64,000 bases of DNA, taken from the NCBI GenBank assembly GCA_023388635.1, contig JAEWFW010000016.1, positions 124,001 to 188,000 on the forward strand, in the 5' to 3' direction. Below are positions 8,285 to 16,984 of this stretch, one piece after another. A model generated the notes under the pieces. It did no database searches. It had not been told where the DNA came from and worked only from the letters and a program-made list of their open reading frames with translations. Positions within the stretch are counted from its first letter, which is position 1; each line of letters opens with the position of its first letter. Position numbers and translations under genes: made by a program. The DNA comes from Bacillota bacterium. GTDB taxonomy: Bacteria > Bacillota > Bacilli > Desulfuribacillales > Desulfuribacillaceae.

Positions 8285-9200
8285 AGGCGCTCCATAAATA
8301 TGTACAGTTTCTACCGGCATGTTTCGCCCGATACAACGCTGCATCCGCACATTTAATTAATTCGGCAATCGATGTGGCACCGGAATACTGCATTTCTGCT
8401 ACTCCCAGACTGATTGAAGTTGATCCACATATTGGATATTCTCTATGCATAAAACCTAACTCACCAACCTGCTTGCGTATTTTCTCAGCTATCTTATACG
8501 CCTCCGCCACATCGGTATTTGGGAGAATGATGATAAATTCCTCTCCGCCGTATCTTGTCGGCACTTCTGTCGATTTGTTTAACTCCTTACGTGTAATATG
8601 TGCAATGGCTTTCAACACTTCATCGCCACACTGGTGACCGAATTCATCGTTATACGCTTTAAAATGGTCGATATCAAACATAATCAATGACAAAGGCGTT
8701 TGTAACTTTTTTGCCACTTCCCACTCCCGTTCGATAATCTCATCAAAGCATCGGCGGTTGGCAATGCCAGTCAATCCATCAGCCATTGACAGGAACTTTA
8801 ATTCCTCTTCCCGTTGTTTCCAACCTTTCATCGCACGACTCAACTGCAATAGCGAACGAACCCGAACACGCAATTCCATCTTATCAAATGGTTTTTTGAT
8901 AAAGTCAGAGGCACCGGCGGAGAATACCTTTTCTAAAATATCAGCATCTTTATTGCATGTAATAAACATCACAGGTATATGGGCATACGCAGGCATCTGC
9001 TTAATTTCCTGACAAGTAGCAATGCCGTCCTTGCCCGGCATCAGGACATCAAGCAATATCAAGTCTATTTGTTCCGATAAGTGACTGATTCCCTCATCTC
9101 CTGACAATGCAGTGATAATAGGTTCATTAAAATGCGTCGTCAAATAGACTTTAATTAAGTTCTGCGTATCGATACAATCATCTATAATCAAAATTGCCAT
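8277..9200 (-). CDS. Response regulator with GGDEF diguanylate cyclase domain
   Basis: Two-domain signalling protein (307 aa), like PleD/WspR-type cyclases. The receiver domain (1-120) has the acidic pair Asp7-Asp8, phospho-acceptor Asp51 in LLLDVLMPG-type context and IKKPF with the conserved Lys. The GGDEF domain (about 140-300) carries RYGGEEF at 216-222 and FDIDHFKAYND, so it should be catalytically competent to make c-di-GMP. An RxxD inhibitory site is not seen before GGEEF. A strong AGGAGG precedes ATG 9200. No histidine kinase or c-di-GMP effector gene lies nearby, so its input partner is elsewhere. Confidence 0.92.
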   Translation of the reverse strand: MAILIIDDCIDTQNLIKVYLTTHFNEPIITALSGDEGISHLSEQIDLILLDVLMPGKDGIATCQEIKQMPAYAHIPVMFITCNKDADILEKVFSAGASDFIKKPFDKMELRVRVRSLLQLSRAMKGWKQREEELKFLSMADGLTGIANRRCFDEIIEREWEVAKKLQTPLSLIMFDIDHFKAYNDEFGHQCGDEVLKAIAHITRKELNKSTEVPTRYGGEEFIIILPNTDVAEAYKIAEKIRKQVGELGFMHREYPICGSTSISLGVAEMQYSGATSIAELIKCADAALYRAKHAGRNCTYLWSAST

Positions 9201-9366
9201 AGCTTACTTCCTCCTGAAAAACATGTAGAAAAATTATCCACATGACGAGTCATATCTATTCTAATTGCTTTTCAGGAGTATAGCAATAACTATTACGTCA
9301 TCTAGCATATTTATTCTACATTTAGAACAATTATCGTGCAATAAAAGCAATTCTGTGTCTAGCCGA

Positions 9367-10278
9367 CTATTCGCCCCACTGCTCAATATACCAGTCCGGT
9401 TTTTGGAAATAACGGAACATATCCGAGCCTTCAATGACGTTCTTAAATTGTTCCGATGCGACAATTTCAGCAATATCTTTAGCAAATTGCTCGTTCGCAT
9501 CTTCCGTCCTTATGGCAATGAGATTCTTATGTTCCTCACTCAATTGCTCCATCGCCAGAGCTGTAGAAAGCGGGATTCCGGCAGCAATGGCGAAGTTGCC
9601 ATTGACAGCGGACGCATCGACACTGTCTAATGATCTCGGCAATTGCGCTGCTTCAATCGGAGTTATTTTGAAATTTTTCGGATTCTCAATAATGTCTTTC
9701 TCCGAAGCTTGGGTCGCACTAATATCCGGATTAATTTTCAATAACCCATTGTTCTCCATGAATTTCAGCGCGCGAGCTAAGTTTGTCGCATCATTGGCAA
9801 GTGTGATTTCTGCCCCATCTTCTAATTCATCCACAGAGTTTACTTTGTTGGAATATAGCCCAACCGCCGCTGTCGGTATACGTACCAATGGCGTCAATTC
9901 CAAATTATGATCTTTGGAGAAGTTCTCCAGATACACGCCATGTTGGAACATATTTGCGTCCAAATCTCCTCTTGCCAGTGCTAAATTCGGTTGTACATAA
10001 TCACTGAATTCTCTGATTTCTACCTTGTAGCCTTTTTCCTCTAATTGCGGTTTAATTGCTTGTGAGATCATGTCTCCATAGGGTCCGGGAGCAACGCCAA
10101 ACGTCAGCTTTTCTCGTGCCGGTTTGCCGTTCTCTCCTTGTGAAACTCCGGAATTGCTATTAGAAGCCGGATTTGAACTTTCCGATGATTTGCCGCCTTG
10201 GCAAGCTACCAGTAGCATTGCTATCAAAACTGTAATAAAAATTAATGATAACCACTTGACTCTTTTTCCCTTTTTCAT
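9367..10278 (-). CDS. metQ: MetQ/NlpA-family methionine-binding lipoprotein
   Basis: Substrate-binding lipoprotein (303 aa) for a MetNI-type ABC importer of methionine or related amino acids. The signal peptide ends in the lipobox LLVAC (Cys26), then a Ser/Gly/Asn-rich spacer. The NlpA domain follows, with LTFGVAPGPYGDMI at its start and IRTEDANEQFAKDI near the end. It is monocistronic, with its own consensus promoter (10368-10396), and is separated by about 17 kb from metN and metI at 27.7-29.5 kb, which lack a binding protein of their own. It probably serves that transporter, though other substrates are possible for this family. Confidence 0.88.
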   Translation of the reverse strand: MKKGKRVKWLSLIFITVLIAMLLVACQGGKSSESSNPASNSNSGVSQGENGKPAREKLTFGVAPGPYGDMISQAIKPQLEEKGYKVEIREFSDYVQPNLALARGDLDANMFQHGVYLENFSKDHNLELTPLVRIPTAAVGLYSNKVNSVDELEDGAEITLANDATNLARALKFMENNGLLKINPDISATQASEKDIIENPKNFKITPIEAAQLPRSLDSVDASAVNGNFAIAAGIPLSTALAMEQLSEEHKNLIAIRTEDANEQFAKDIAEIVASEQFKNVIEGSDMFRYFQKPDWYIEQWGE

Positions 10279-10367
10279 AAAAATTGTCCCCCAGTCATAG
10301 TCGAATTTTTTAGATACACTCTTTCATTTCATACTTTTTTAATCGGAATAATATTATTTATTTTTGC

Positions 10368-10396
10368 ATTATATTATGCTTTTTGATGTCTGTCAA
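10368..10396 (-). promoter_or_regulatory. Consensus sigma-A promoter for metQ
   Basis: On the minus strand TTGACA (10391-10396) and TATAAT (10368-10373) are exact consensus boxes separated by 17 bases, giving a leader of about 80 bases before metQ. No SAM riboswitch or T-box is seen in this leader. Confidence 0.8.
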
Positions 10397-10450
10397 TACG
10401 ATTTTAATTGCAATGACCTACATTCCACATGGATTTAGTCGATAATCAAA

Positions 10451-10490
10451 AAAGGTCTGATATGTATGTCACCATACATATCAGACCTTT
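10451..10490. terminator. Strong bidirectional-looking terminator after argS
   Basis: Arms 10451-10468 and 10473-10490 are an exact 18-bp inverted repeat with the 4-nt loop TCAC. Upstream A residues and the following T residues give a U-tract on either strand. It ends the argS transcript on the minus strand. Confidence 0.85.
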
Positions 10491-10513
10491 TATCTGTGAT
10501 ACGATTACTAAAA

Positions 10514-12196
10514 TTACATTTTCTCCGGCGCGGAAATTCCCAGAAGCCGCAGAACATTTTGCAATGTCTGCTGAACAGCCAATACCAGCCCGTAACGAGC
10601 AACGGTCAATTCATGATCATCACTCAAGACACGCTGCGCTCCATAAAAACTGTGGAATAACGCCGCTAAATCAAAGGCATAGCGTACGATACGGTGTGGT
10701 GCCTTTTGCTCTGCCGCACAGATCAATTCTGTCGGTAAGTCAGCCAACTTTTTCATCAATTGCACATCATGGATTGTATTCAATCGGCTCCAATTCACCT
10801 GCTGGGCTTGGAAATTCTCTACGAGTTCACCGCAAGACTCGAGCATTTGCCGTTTGATACTGCAAATACGCGCATGGGCATACTGGACATAGAATACAGG
10901 ATTTTCATTGGACTTCGTTTTTGCCAAATCGAGATCAAAGTCAAGATGCGTATCGATGCTGCGCATGGTGAAAAAGTATCTCGTTGCGTCGACGCCAACT
11001 TCTTCGATCAATTCCGCCATTGTTACAGCTTTCCCAGTACGTTTGGACATCTTTACGAGTTCACCGTTTTGATACAAGTTCACCAATTGACCAAGTAAGA
11101 CAACCAACCGTTCCCGATCAATTCCCAGCGCTTCCATAGCTGCTTTCATTCTGGCGACATATCCATGGTGGTCCTGTCCCCAGATATTGATGACCGTGTC
11201 AAATCCACGCTCAAACTTATTGAGATGATAGGCGATATCAGGAGTCAAATAGGTATAGCTGCCGTCGGATTTTACCAAAACGCGGTCTTTGTCGTCGCCC
11301 AGCCGAGTGCTGGCGAACCATAAAGCGCCCTCCTGCTCATAGATATATCCGGCTGCCTTCAATAATTCGATCACACGAGGAATCGATTTCTCATCATATA
11401 ATGAGCGCTCACTGAACCAAACATCGAAATTCACACCGAAATTCTGTAAATCGAGTTTAATATTGCGTAGCTTTTCTTGCAGCGCATACTCCTTCAAATT
11501 GGCATGACGCGTCTGCTCATCCATTTCCACATATCGTTTACCCTCTTGCTCCGCTAAATACCGACCGATTGCCGTGATATCTTCCCCGAAATACCCACCT
11601 TCCGGCATTTCCCCTTGTAAGCCTAACGCTTGCAAATAACGTGCATACACTGATTTGCCCAAATTATCAATTTGATTGCCGGCATCGTTAATATAATACT
11701 CTCTCGTCACCTCATATCCGGCAAATTCCAAAATGTTGCATAAGGTATCGCCAATTGCCGCCCAACGCGCATGCCCCAAATGCAGGCTTCCCGTAGGATT
11801 GGCACTGACGAATTCCACTTGTACTTTCTGTCCTTGCCCGCACGTGGCAGCACCATAGGATGCGCCTGCAACGAAGATTTGCTGCATCGACTGATACAAA
11901 TAATCGTGTGTCATATAAAAATTGATAAACCCAGGTCCGGCAATTTCTACGCGTTCAATACCACTCGCCTGCTTATCGATACCGTCAACAATTTGTTCAG
12001 CTATTTGCCGCGGAGGCTTTTTAGCGATTTTCGTCAATTGCAATGCGATATTGCTGGCAAAGTCGCCGTTTTTATCATCTTTGGGAATCTCCACGATAAA
12101 TTCCGGCATTGGCTCCTCACCTAATAATCCATTTTTATGTACAGCCTGCTTTAATGTTTCATACAATGATTGTTTCAGTTGGTCGATAATTCCCAT
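10514..12196 (-). CDS. argS: Arginyl-tRNA synthetase
   Basis: Charges tRNA-Arg with arginine in the cytoplasm. The 560-aa protein has the N-terminal Add1-like domain, the class I HIGH motif as SLHLGHARWAA near residue 130, and the KMSKR motif as KMSKRTGKAV around residue 370. The C-terminal anticodon-binding DALR domain ends with RLLGISAPEKM. ATG 12196 is preferred to the upstream GTG at 12208, which sits directly on the AGGAG box. It lies downstream of the DUF1934 gene, an arrangement also found in Bacillus (ywiB-argS). Confidence 0.96.
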   Translation of the reverse strand: MGIIDQLKQSLYETLKQAVHKNGLLGEEPMPEFIVEIPKDDKNGDFASNIALQLTKIAKKPPRQIAEQIVDGIDKQASGIERVEIAGPGFINFYMTHDYLYQSMQQIFVAGASYGAATCGQGQKVQVEFVSANPTGSLHLGHARWAAIGDTLCNILEFAGYEVTREYYINDAGNQIDNLGKSVYARYLQALGLQGEMPEGGYFGEDITAIGRYLAEQEGKRYVEMDEQTRHANLKEYALQEKLRNIKLDLQNFGVNFDVWFSERSLYDEKSIPRVIELLKAAGYIYEQEGALWFASTRLGDDKDRVLVKSDGSYTYLTPDIAYHLNKFERGFDTVINIWGQDHHGYVARMKAAMEALGIDRERLVVLLGQLVNLYQNGELVKMSKRTGKAVTMAELIEEVGVDATRYFFTMRSIDTHLDFDLDLAKTKSNENPVFYVQYAHARICSIKRQMLESCGELVENFQAQQVNWSRLNTIHDVQLMKKLADLPTELICAAEQKAPHRIVRYAFDLAALFHSFYGAQRVLSDDHELTVARYGLVLAVQQTLQNVLRLLGISAPEKM

Positions 12197-12219
12197 GAAA
12201 GTACCCACTCCTGTTTTAT

Positions 12220-12696
12220 TTAGTGTTTATATACAACGTGCCGCATCGTATCGGGAGCAATACGGATATCTACTTTTCTCGTCCCCAACCGCTCACCGCC
12301 GATATCGAGCGCATACTCAATCTGTATAAAGCCGTCGTCAACTGCGACGAAATCGACCATAATGTCCAGCGTATCGATCTCCAGCGGCAAAACCCCGAAC
12401 GGTGTCTGGTAATACGATTTATGCTGTTGACCTTTGGTGAATTTTTGTTTCGATTGCACCTGACCGTATTTCGATATCGTCACTTCCTGCCCTGCAATTT
12501 TGATGACCGTCCTGATATCCTCCGTCTCGAGCTCCGTATCGATATATTGGATATACACCGTATCCCCTTTGACATACAATGTCCCGGTATACCAGTTCTC
12601 CATTTTCTCTATTGAATCGATCACACCGCGATCCAGTATTTCTTGATCCTCGATCCGGTGTATCGCTTGTATATATAAATGAACTCGTTGTTCCAT
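12220..12696 (-). CDS. DUF1934 (YwiB-like) beta-barrel protein
   Basis: Conserved Firmicutes protein of unknown role (158 aa), predicted calycin-like beta-barrel. ATG 12696 (MEQRVHLYIQAIHRIED) has AAGGAG six bases upstream; an in-frame codon at 12720 has no such site. Family features visible are the LYVKGDTVYIQYIDTE strand pair and the C-terminal LDIGGERLGTRKVDI strand. It is co-transcribed with argS, 23 bases upstream. No enzymatic motif is recognised. Confidence 0.85.
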   Translation of the reverse strand: MEQRVHLYIQAIHRIEDQEILDRGVIDSIEKMENWYTGTLYVKGDTVYIQYIDTELETEDIRTVIKIAGQEVTISKYGQVQSKQKFTKGQQHKSYYQTPFGVLPLEIDTLDIMVDFVAVDDGFIQIEYALDIGGERLGTRKVDIRIAPDTMRHVVYKH

Positions 12697-12789
12697 AGAA
12701 TCTCCTTCTCTGAACTTCAATCTCTTTTGTACTGTTTGCCAAACATTATATCATATTATGCCAATATGCTATCTAAAAAAATATAAAAA

Positions 12790-12812
12790 GGCAACCGTTG
12801 TTGACGATTGCC
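12790..12812 (-). terminator. Intrinsic terminator after speE
   Basis: An 8-bp stem (GGCAATCG with CGGTTGCC on the minus strand, one G-U pair) is followed by TTTTTATATTTTTTT. It lies 25 bases after the speE stop and separates speE from the DUF1934-argS unit. Confidence 0.8.
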
Positions 12813-12836
12813 GACCATGAACGTATTGGTTCATCT

Positions 12837-13667
12837 CTATTTAAGTAATTCCTCAACAAATCGGGGCAAGGAAAATACCGCCCTGTGTATGTCTTTGGAA
12901 TAGTATTTCGTATCTGTCACCCGCACCTGTTCCGGGCTTACTTGCAGCGGATCATAGATTTTCGAGCCAATCGTAAAACTCCATAGACCGCTGGGGTATG
13001 TCGGGATATTAGCTAAATACAAACGTGTAATCGGGAAAACCGTGTCGATATCACGATAGACACGTCGGATCAAATCCTGATTAAAGAACGGTGACTCTGT
13101 TTGCGCCACCATAATGCCATCCTGTTTCAATGCCGCGTATATGCTATGATAAAATTCTTTCGCGAACAGACCTTCCGCCGGTCCAATCGGTTCCGTAGAA
13201 TCGACGAGAATCACATCATATGTGTCAGGATGATTGCGCACATGTTCTATGCCATCGACCACTTGAATATCTACCCGCGGATCATGCAAACCACAAGAGA
13301 TTTCAGGAAAGTATTGCTTGGACAATTCGACGACTCTACCGTCAATTTCTGCGAGCACAGCTTTTTCTACCGACGGATATTTTATCAGTTCGCGGATCGC
13401 TCCACCGTCGCCGCCACCGACGACAAGCACCTTTTGGGGATTGGGGTGAGTATTCATCGCTACATGAGAAATCATCTCATGATAGACAAACTCATCCTTC
13501 AGGGTCGTCATGACCATTCCGTCAAGCACCAGCATTCTGCCGAACTGGTTCGTTTCAATAATATCGATTTTCTGAAATTGCGAAACTTCCGTGTGTACTG
13601 TTTGCGATATTTTGCAAGTAATACCAATATCCGCAGTCTGCTTCTCTGTGTACCATATTTCAGACAT
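12837..13667 (-). CDS. speE: Spermidine synthase (polyamine aminopropyltransferase)
   Basis: Transfers an aminopropyl group from decarboxylated S-adenosylmethionine to putrescine or another polyamine. The 276-aa protein has the N-terminal beta-domain, the SAM-like binding motif VLVVGGGDGGAIRE (about residue 80), the catalytic Asp in LVDSTEPIGPAEGLF (about 155) and QTESPFF. ATG 13667 fits AAGGGTGA six bases upstream. It lies 21 bases after pdaD, suggesting a polyamine operon that begins with arginine decarboxylation. No agmatinase or SAM decarboxylase gene is seen in the window. Confidence 0.95.
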   Translation of the reverse strand: MSEIWYTEKQTADIGITCKISQTVHTEVSQFQKIDIIETNQFGRMLVLDGMVMTTLKDEFVYHEMISHVAMNTHPNPQKVLVVGGGDGGAIRELIKYPSVEKAVLAEIDGRVVELSKQYFPEISCGLHDPRVDIQVVDGIEHVRNHPDTYDVILVDSTEPIGPAEGLFAKEFYHSIYAALKQDGIMVAQTESPFFNQDLIRRVYRDIDTVFPITRLYLANIPTYPSGLWSFTIGSKIYDPLQVSPEQVRVTDTKYYSKDIHRAVFSLPRFVEELLK

Positions 13668-13688
13668 TGCCAATCACCCTTTCTCCCG

Positions 13689-14150
13689 TTAATACCAAAG
13701 TGGAACAGCCGCAAAAGCGCAGCCAATTTTGCTGACTTTATGCTCAACTGCACAGACTTTAATTTCTTTTAAGGATAAATTGCGAACTTCAAACGCTTCT
13801 TCAACCATTTGGCGTATTTTCATTTCTGCCTCTTCTTTTGTACTCTTGCCGGAATACTCCATAATAACTCCCATCGTGTTTTGCTCGGGAATTCCCACTG
13901 CAACGGCAGCAACAATCGTTTCACCCGGAACATCCGATACAATCGATCCATATGCGATAGGAGTCAATGCCCCTAACGGCAAGATAAAATCCGGATCATA
14001 TGTGCATGAAGGAGGCAAAATAGAACTGACTTTTAGCAAGTTTACATTTCCTACGCCGGCTTGCAATAAGGCGTTATCAAATGCGGTCAATTTGCTCTTT
14101 CCTTCCGCTCCGCCCGCTACGACTTTAAACTTTTTAGGTGTTGGTAACAA
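13689..14150 (-). CDS. pdaD: Pyruvoyl-dependent arginine decarboxylase
   Basis: Converts arginine to agmatine. The proenzyme self-cleaves between the two serines of LKVSSILPPS, producing an N-terminal pyruvoyl group on the alpha chain. The fold motifs GGAEGKSKLTAFDNALLQAG and PLGALTPIAYGSI match the family. I place the start at TTG 14150 (MLPTPKKFKVVAGG) because GAAGGAGTG is ideally spaced. The longer frame to ATG 14201 has no ribosome binding site and would begin almost on the -10 box at 14207. The predicted length is 153 aa, near family size. It heads the pdaD-speE operon. Confidence 0.92.
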   Translation of the reverse strand: MLPTPKKFKVVAGGAEGKSKLTAFDNALLQAGVGNVNLLKVSSILPPSCTYDPDFILPLGALTPIAYGSIVSDVPGETIVAAVAVGIPEQNTMGVIMEYSGKSTKEEAEMKIRQMVEEAFEVRNLSLKEIKVCAVEHKVSKIGCAFAAVPLWY

Positions 14151-14206
14151 AACGTTCACTCCTTCGAAAAATATGTCAGGCGAATCGCATATCGCATGCA
14201 ATACGT

Positions 14207-14212
14207 ATTATA
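14207..14212 (-). promoter_or_regulatory. Probable -10 box for pdaD-speE
   Basis: TATAAT on the minus strand about 50 bases before the favoured TTG start. The -35 region is weak (TTCCTT-like), so this is a partial promoter call. Confidence 0.5.
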
Positions 14213-14356
14213 CCTAGATTCCTCAAAAAAAGGAATAGCCTATTTTGCATATCCTATTTAGCTTGTCGATAATTTTTCGGCTTCGCTTATAAAATAACCT
14301 CCCTATGGCAAAACTGATGACTATTATATGCAGGATATATCAGGAGGAATTATGCC

Positions 14357-16300
14357 ATGTGGGGAACGATTAAGCGGATAAGCAAAGCACTATTTTCATT
14401 AAGTATCATTCTTATTATTTGTTTTCTGGGGTTTCTTATATACCTAAAAGGTCACCCGCTTCCAGAACAAAATATTACATATACGACAAAATTTTTCTCC
14501 AAAGAACATCAACTGATCAATACAATGTCCGCCGGTCAAAATCGAACTCATTTACCGTTAGATTCTATTAACAAGTACATTGTCGATGGAACGATCGCCA
14601 TAGAAGACCATCGCTTTTATTCACATTTCGGCTTCGATCTCAAAGGCATCGCTCGGGCCGTATACATTAATTTACAAGATCAAGCGCGCTCCCAGGGAGC
14701 TAGTACTATTAGTCAGCAATTAGCGAGAAATTTGTACTTGACGCATGAAAAAACATGGGAACGAAAAATTTATGAAGCCATATACACAATACAGTTAGAA
14801 CTACACTATTCCAAAGATTACATTCTCGAAAAATATCTGAATCAAGTGTACTACGGGCATGGATGTTACGGCGTAGAATCAGCGGCACAAAAATTTTACG
14901 GAAAGTCGGCTGCCGATCTGACATTAGCGGAATCGGCAATGCTCGTCGGCGTTCCTAAAGGACCAACCTACTATTCGCCGTTTAATGATTACGAAAACGC
15001 CTCCAACCGCCAAAAACTCGTCCTGACCAAAATGTTGGAAAACGGCTATATATCGGAAGAAGAGTATCAAGCAGCGCAACAAGAAGAATTGGTATTTGCC
15101 CAAGATGCACCTGACAGTACGTCCTCTGTCTACTATTTTCGCGATTATGTATTGAGCGAACTGGAAACTCTCGGGTTCGAAGAATCGCAAGTCCGCAGCG
15201 GAGGTTTGGAGATCATAACGACATTGGATATGTCGATGCAAGAAACAGCGGCATCACTCATAGACAGTCATCTTGAAGAGTATCCAGACATTCAGGGAGC
15301 GCTGGTAACGATGCATCCAGAAACAGGTGATATTCTCGCCATGGTAGGCGGCAGAGATTACACCAAAAGCTCCTATAACCGCGTTACAGCGAAACGACAA
15401 CCAGGCTCTACATTTAAACCGTTCGTCTATCTGACCGCCCTCGACAACGGCTTGACTCCGATGGCGAAACTGAAAAGCGAACCGGCGCGTTTTACTTACG
15501 ATCAAGGGCGTCAAGTCTATACGCCTAAGAATTTTAACGATTTCTATTATAACGAAGACATCAGTTTTCTCAAAGCATTATCCGTCTCCGACAATATCGT
15601 AGCCGTCAAGGCAAATTTAATGGTTCGACCGGAAAACGTAAAAAACACAGCCGAGCTGTTAGGGATCGATAGCTATCTACAGATAGAGCCTTCTTTGGCT
15701 CTGGGCGCATTTCCCGTAAGTCCGTTAGAAATGACGACTGCCTATGCGACCATCGCCAATCAAGGAGTTCGCGTCAAACCCCGCAGTGTTTTGGAAGTTC
15801 GTGATCATCGCGGACGCATATTGTACACTAGCGAATCGGTTAGACAACAAGTTCACGCACCGGAAACACTGTACATCTTGACAGATATGATGCGCAGCGT
15901 TTTCGAGACAGGTGGTACGGGTGCGCGTGTCGCCCACCTACTGCCGTTCGATATTGCCGGTAAAACGGGGACGACCGATACCGATGCATGGATGGTCGGC
16001 TTTACGCCAGATAACGTCACTAGCGTGTGGATCGGTTACGACCGGGACCGCTTCATCAATAGACAGGAATCCTATCTCGCTACGCCGATTTGGGCATCTT
16101 ATATATCGGCAACAGCCGGGACGACGATGCCGGTCATTGGTCAGACAGGAACGACAACGATTCAGCATCACAAACAGTTTACCATTCCCAAAAATGTAAT
16201 TCCTGTAGAAATATGTCTCGATACAGGTCTATTGCCGGAGGCCGACTGTAAGAATACACGGGTCGTGTATTTTCTGCCGGGAACGGAACCGCGCAGCTAA
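14357..16300 (+). CDS. Class A penicillin-binding protein (PBP1A type)
   Basis: Bifunctional peptidoglycan synthase anchored by one N-terminal membrane segment (about residues 12-31). The glycosyltransferase domain (GT51) has catalytic Glu83 in AIEDHRFYSHFG, then QGASTISQQLARN and the ExYLNQVYYG motif. The transpeptidase domain has S351-T-F-K354 (PGSTFKPF), S411-D-N413 and K536-T-G-T. The protein is 647 aa, slightly short for PBP1A, with little beyond the transpeptidase domain. ATG 14357 is nine bases after AGGAGG. It is divergent from pdaD. Confidence 0.95.
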   Translation: MWGTIKRISKALFSLSIILIICFLGFLIYLKGHPLPEQNITYTTKFFSKEHQLINTMSAGQNRTHLPLDSINKYIVDGTIAIEDHRFYSHFGFDLKGIARAVYINLQDQARSQGASTISQQLARNLYLTHEKTWERKIYEAIYTIQLELHYSKDYILEKYLNQVYYGHGCYGVESAAQKFYGKSAADLTLAESAMLVGVPKGPTYYSPFNDYENASNRQKLVLTKMLENGYISEEEYQAAQQEELVFAQDAPDSTSSVYYFRDYVLSELETLGFEESQVRSGGLEIITTLDMSMQETAASLIDSHLEEYPDIQGALVTMHPETGDILAMVGGRDYTKSSYNRVTAKRQPGSTFKPFVYLTALDNGLTPMAKLKSEPARFTYDQGRQVYTPKNFNDFYYNEDISFLKALSVSDNIVAVKANLMVRPENVKNTAELLGIDSYLQIEPSLALGAFPVSPLEMTTAYATIANQGVRVKPRSVLEVRDHRGRILYTSESVRQQVHAPETLYILTDMMRSVFETGGTGARVAHLLPFDIAGKTGTTDTDAWMVGFTPDNVTSVWIGYDRDRFINRQESYLATPIWASYISATAGTTMPVIGQTGTTTIQHHKQFTIPKNVIPVEICLDTGLLPEADCKNTRVVYFLPGTEPRS

Positions 16301-16313
16301 CGTGCATATGCCA

Positions 16314-16345
16314 CATGCCGGACTCACAGTCCTATGACAGGCATG
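16314..16345 (+). other. Hairpin after the PBP gene
   Basis: A nested stem (CATGCC with GGCATG outside, GGACT with AGTCC inside) lies 14 bases after the PBP stop. There is no clear U-tract, so termination is possible but weak. Confidence 0.4.
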
Positions 16346-16433
16346 CTTTACGAATATCGGGCAAGATGATAAAATGACAGATGATATTTCACATGCTAAG
16401 CAAGCAATTATGGAATACAGAAAGGGCTTACAT

Positions 16434-16973
16434 ATGAGAATTAAGAGCATATTAATCGGTGCCGCTGCCATGCTTGTAATCGCAACGATCTTTTACACCT
16501 TTGGGCAGGACGACAAAAAAACGAGCGGACAAAACGAAAATCAGCATCTGCTAATTATCGAAGATTCCATCTTAGATAATTTAACAGATGCCGAGGTCAG
16601 ACAATTACAGGAATTTGCTGGGCGTGCATTGAACGCATCGGAGAAGCCGACAATCTATTCACCACATGCGAAGTATTTGGAAAACGGAGCCATTTTAGCA
16701 TACATGGCATTTGTCAATCACAGCGCCGACGCCATTAGCGAGCTCCATTCCCTGACTGTGAAAATGATTGACCGGGATAGCAAGACAATTGCCTCAGGAC
16801 AATTTCCCGGGAAAGTATCTAACATGCCCGTCATCGATCCGAACAATGTCTTTCTGTTTGCGCTAGTTTTTGAGCCCGGCTCTGTCCGTATCAACAATGC
16901 TGACTTGTCGTCATATATAACGGAAACTATTTTCGACTATACGACGGTCCCGCAGGACGAGCCCAAAATTTAA
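16434..16973 (+). CDS. Membrane-anchored/secreted SLAP-domain-like protein
   Basis: A 179-aa protein with an N-terminal hydrophobic segment (residues about 5-22) and no cysteine lipobox. The C-terminal part (about 80-165) has the pattern GAILAYMAFVNHSADAISEL, LTVKMIDRDSKTI and FLFALVFEPGSV. This resembles SLAP-type domains (NxT..I..L...DkdG..iA.g.F) of Gram-positive surface and S-layer accessory proteins. That match is by eye and tentative. ATG 16434 follows AAAGGG. It is convergent with the zinc-transporter operon. Confidence 0.6.
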   Translation: MRIKSILIGAAAMLVIATIFYTFGQDDKKTSGQNENQHLLIIEDSILDNLTDAEVRQLQEFAGRALNASEKPTIYSPHAKYLENGAILAYMAFVNHSADAISELHSLTVKMIDRDSKTIASGQFPGKVSNMPVIDPNNVFLFALVFEPGSVRINNADLSSYITETIFDYTTVPQDEPKI

Positions 16974-16984
16974 AGCACCAGTCC

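Noticed and set aside
10279..10367. metQ leader and metN leader (29538-29620) as SAM riboswitch or T-box
   Set aside because: Leaders are about 80 bases and AT-rich, with none of the conserved S-box or T-box blocks.
10451..10490. Perfect palindrome considered as a miniature mobile element
   Set aside because: Short loop, flanking A/T tracts and position after argS make it a terminator; no target-site duplication was seen.
13101..13772. Long open frame on the plus strand opposite speE and pdaD (223 codons)
   Set aside because: It is antisense to two strongly conserved genes, has no ribosome binding site and no recognisable domain.
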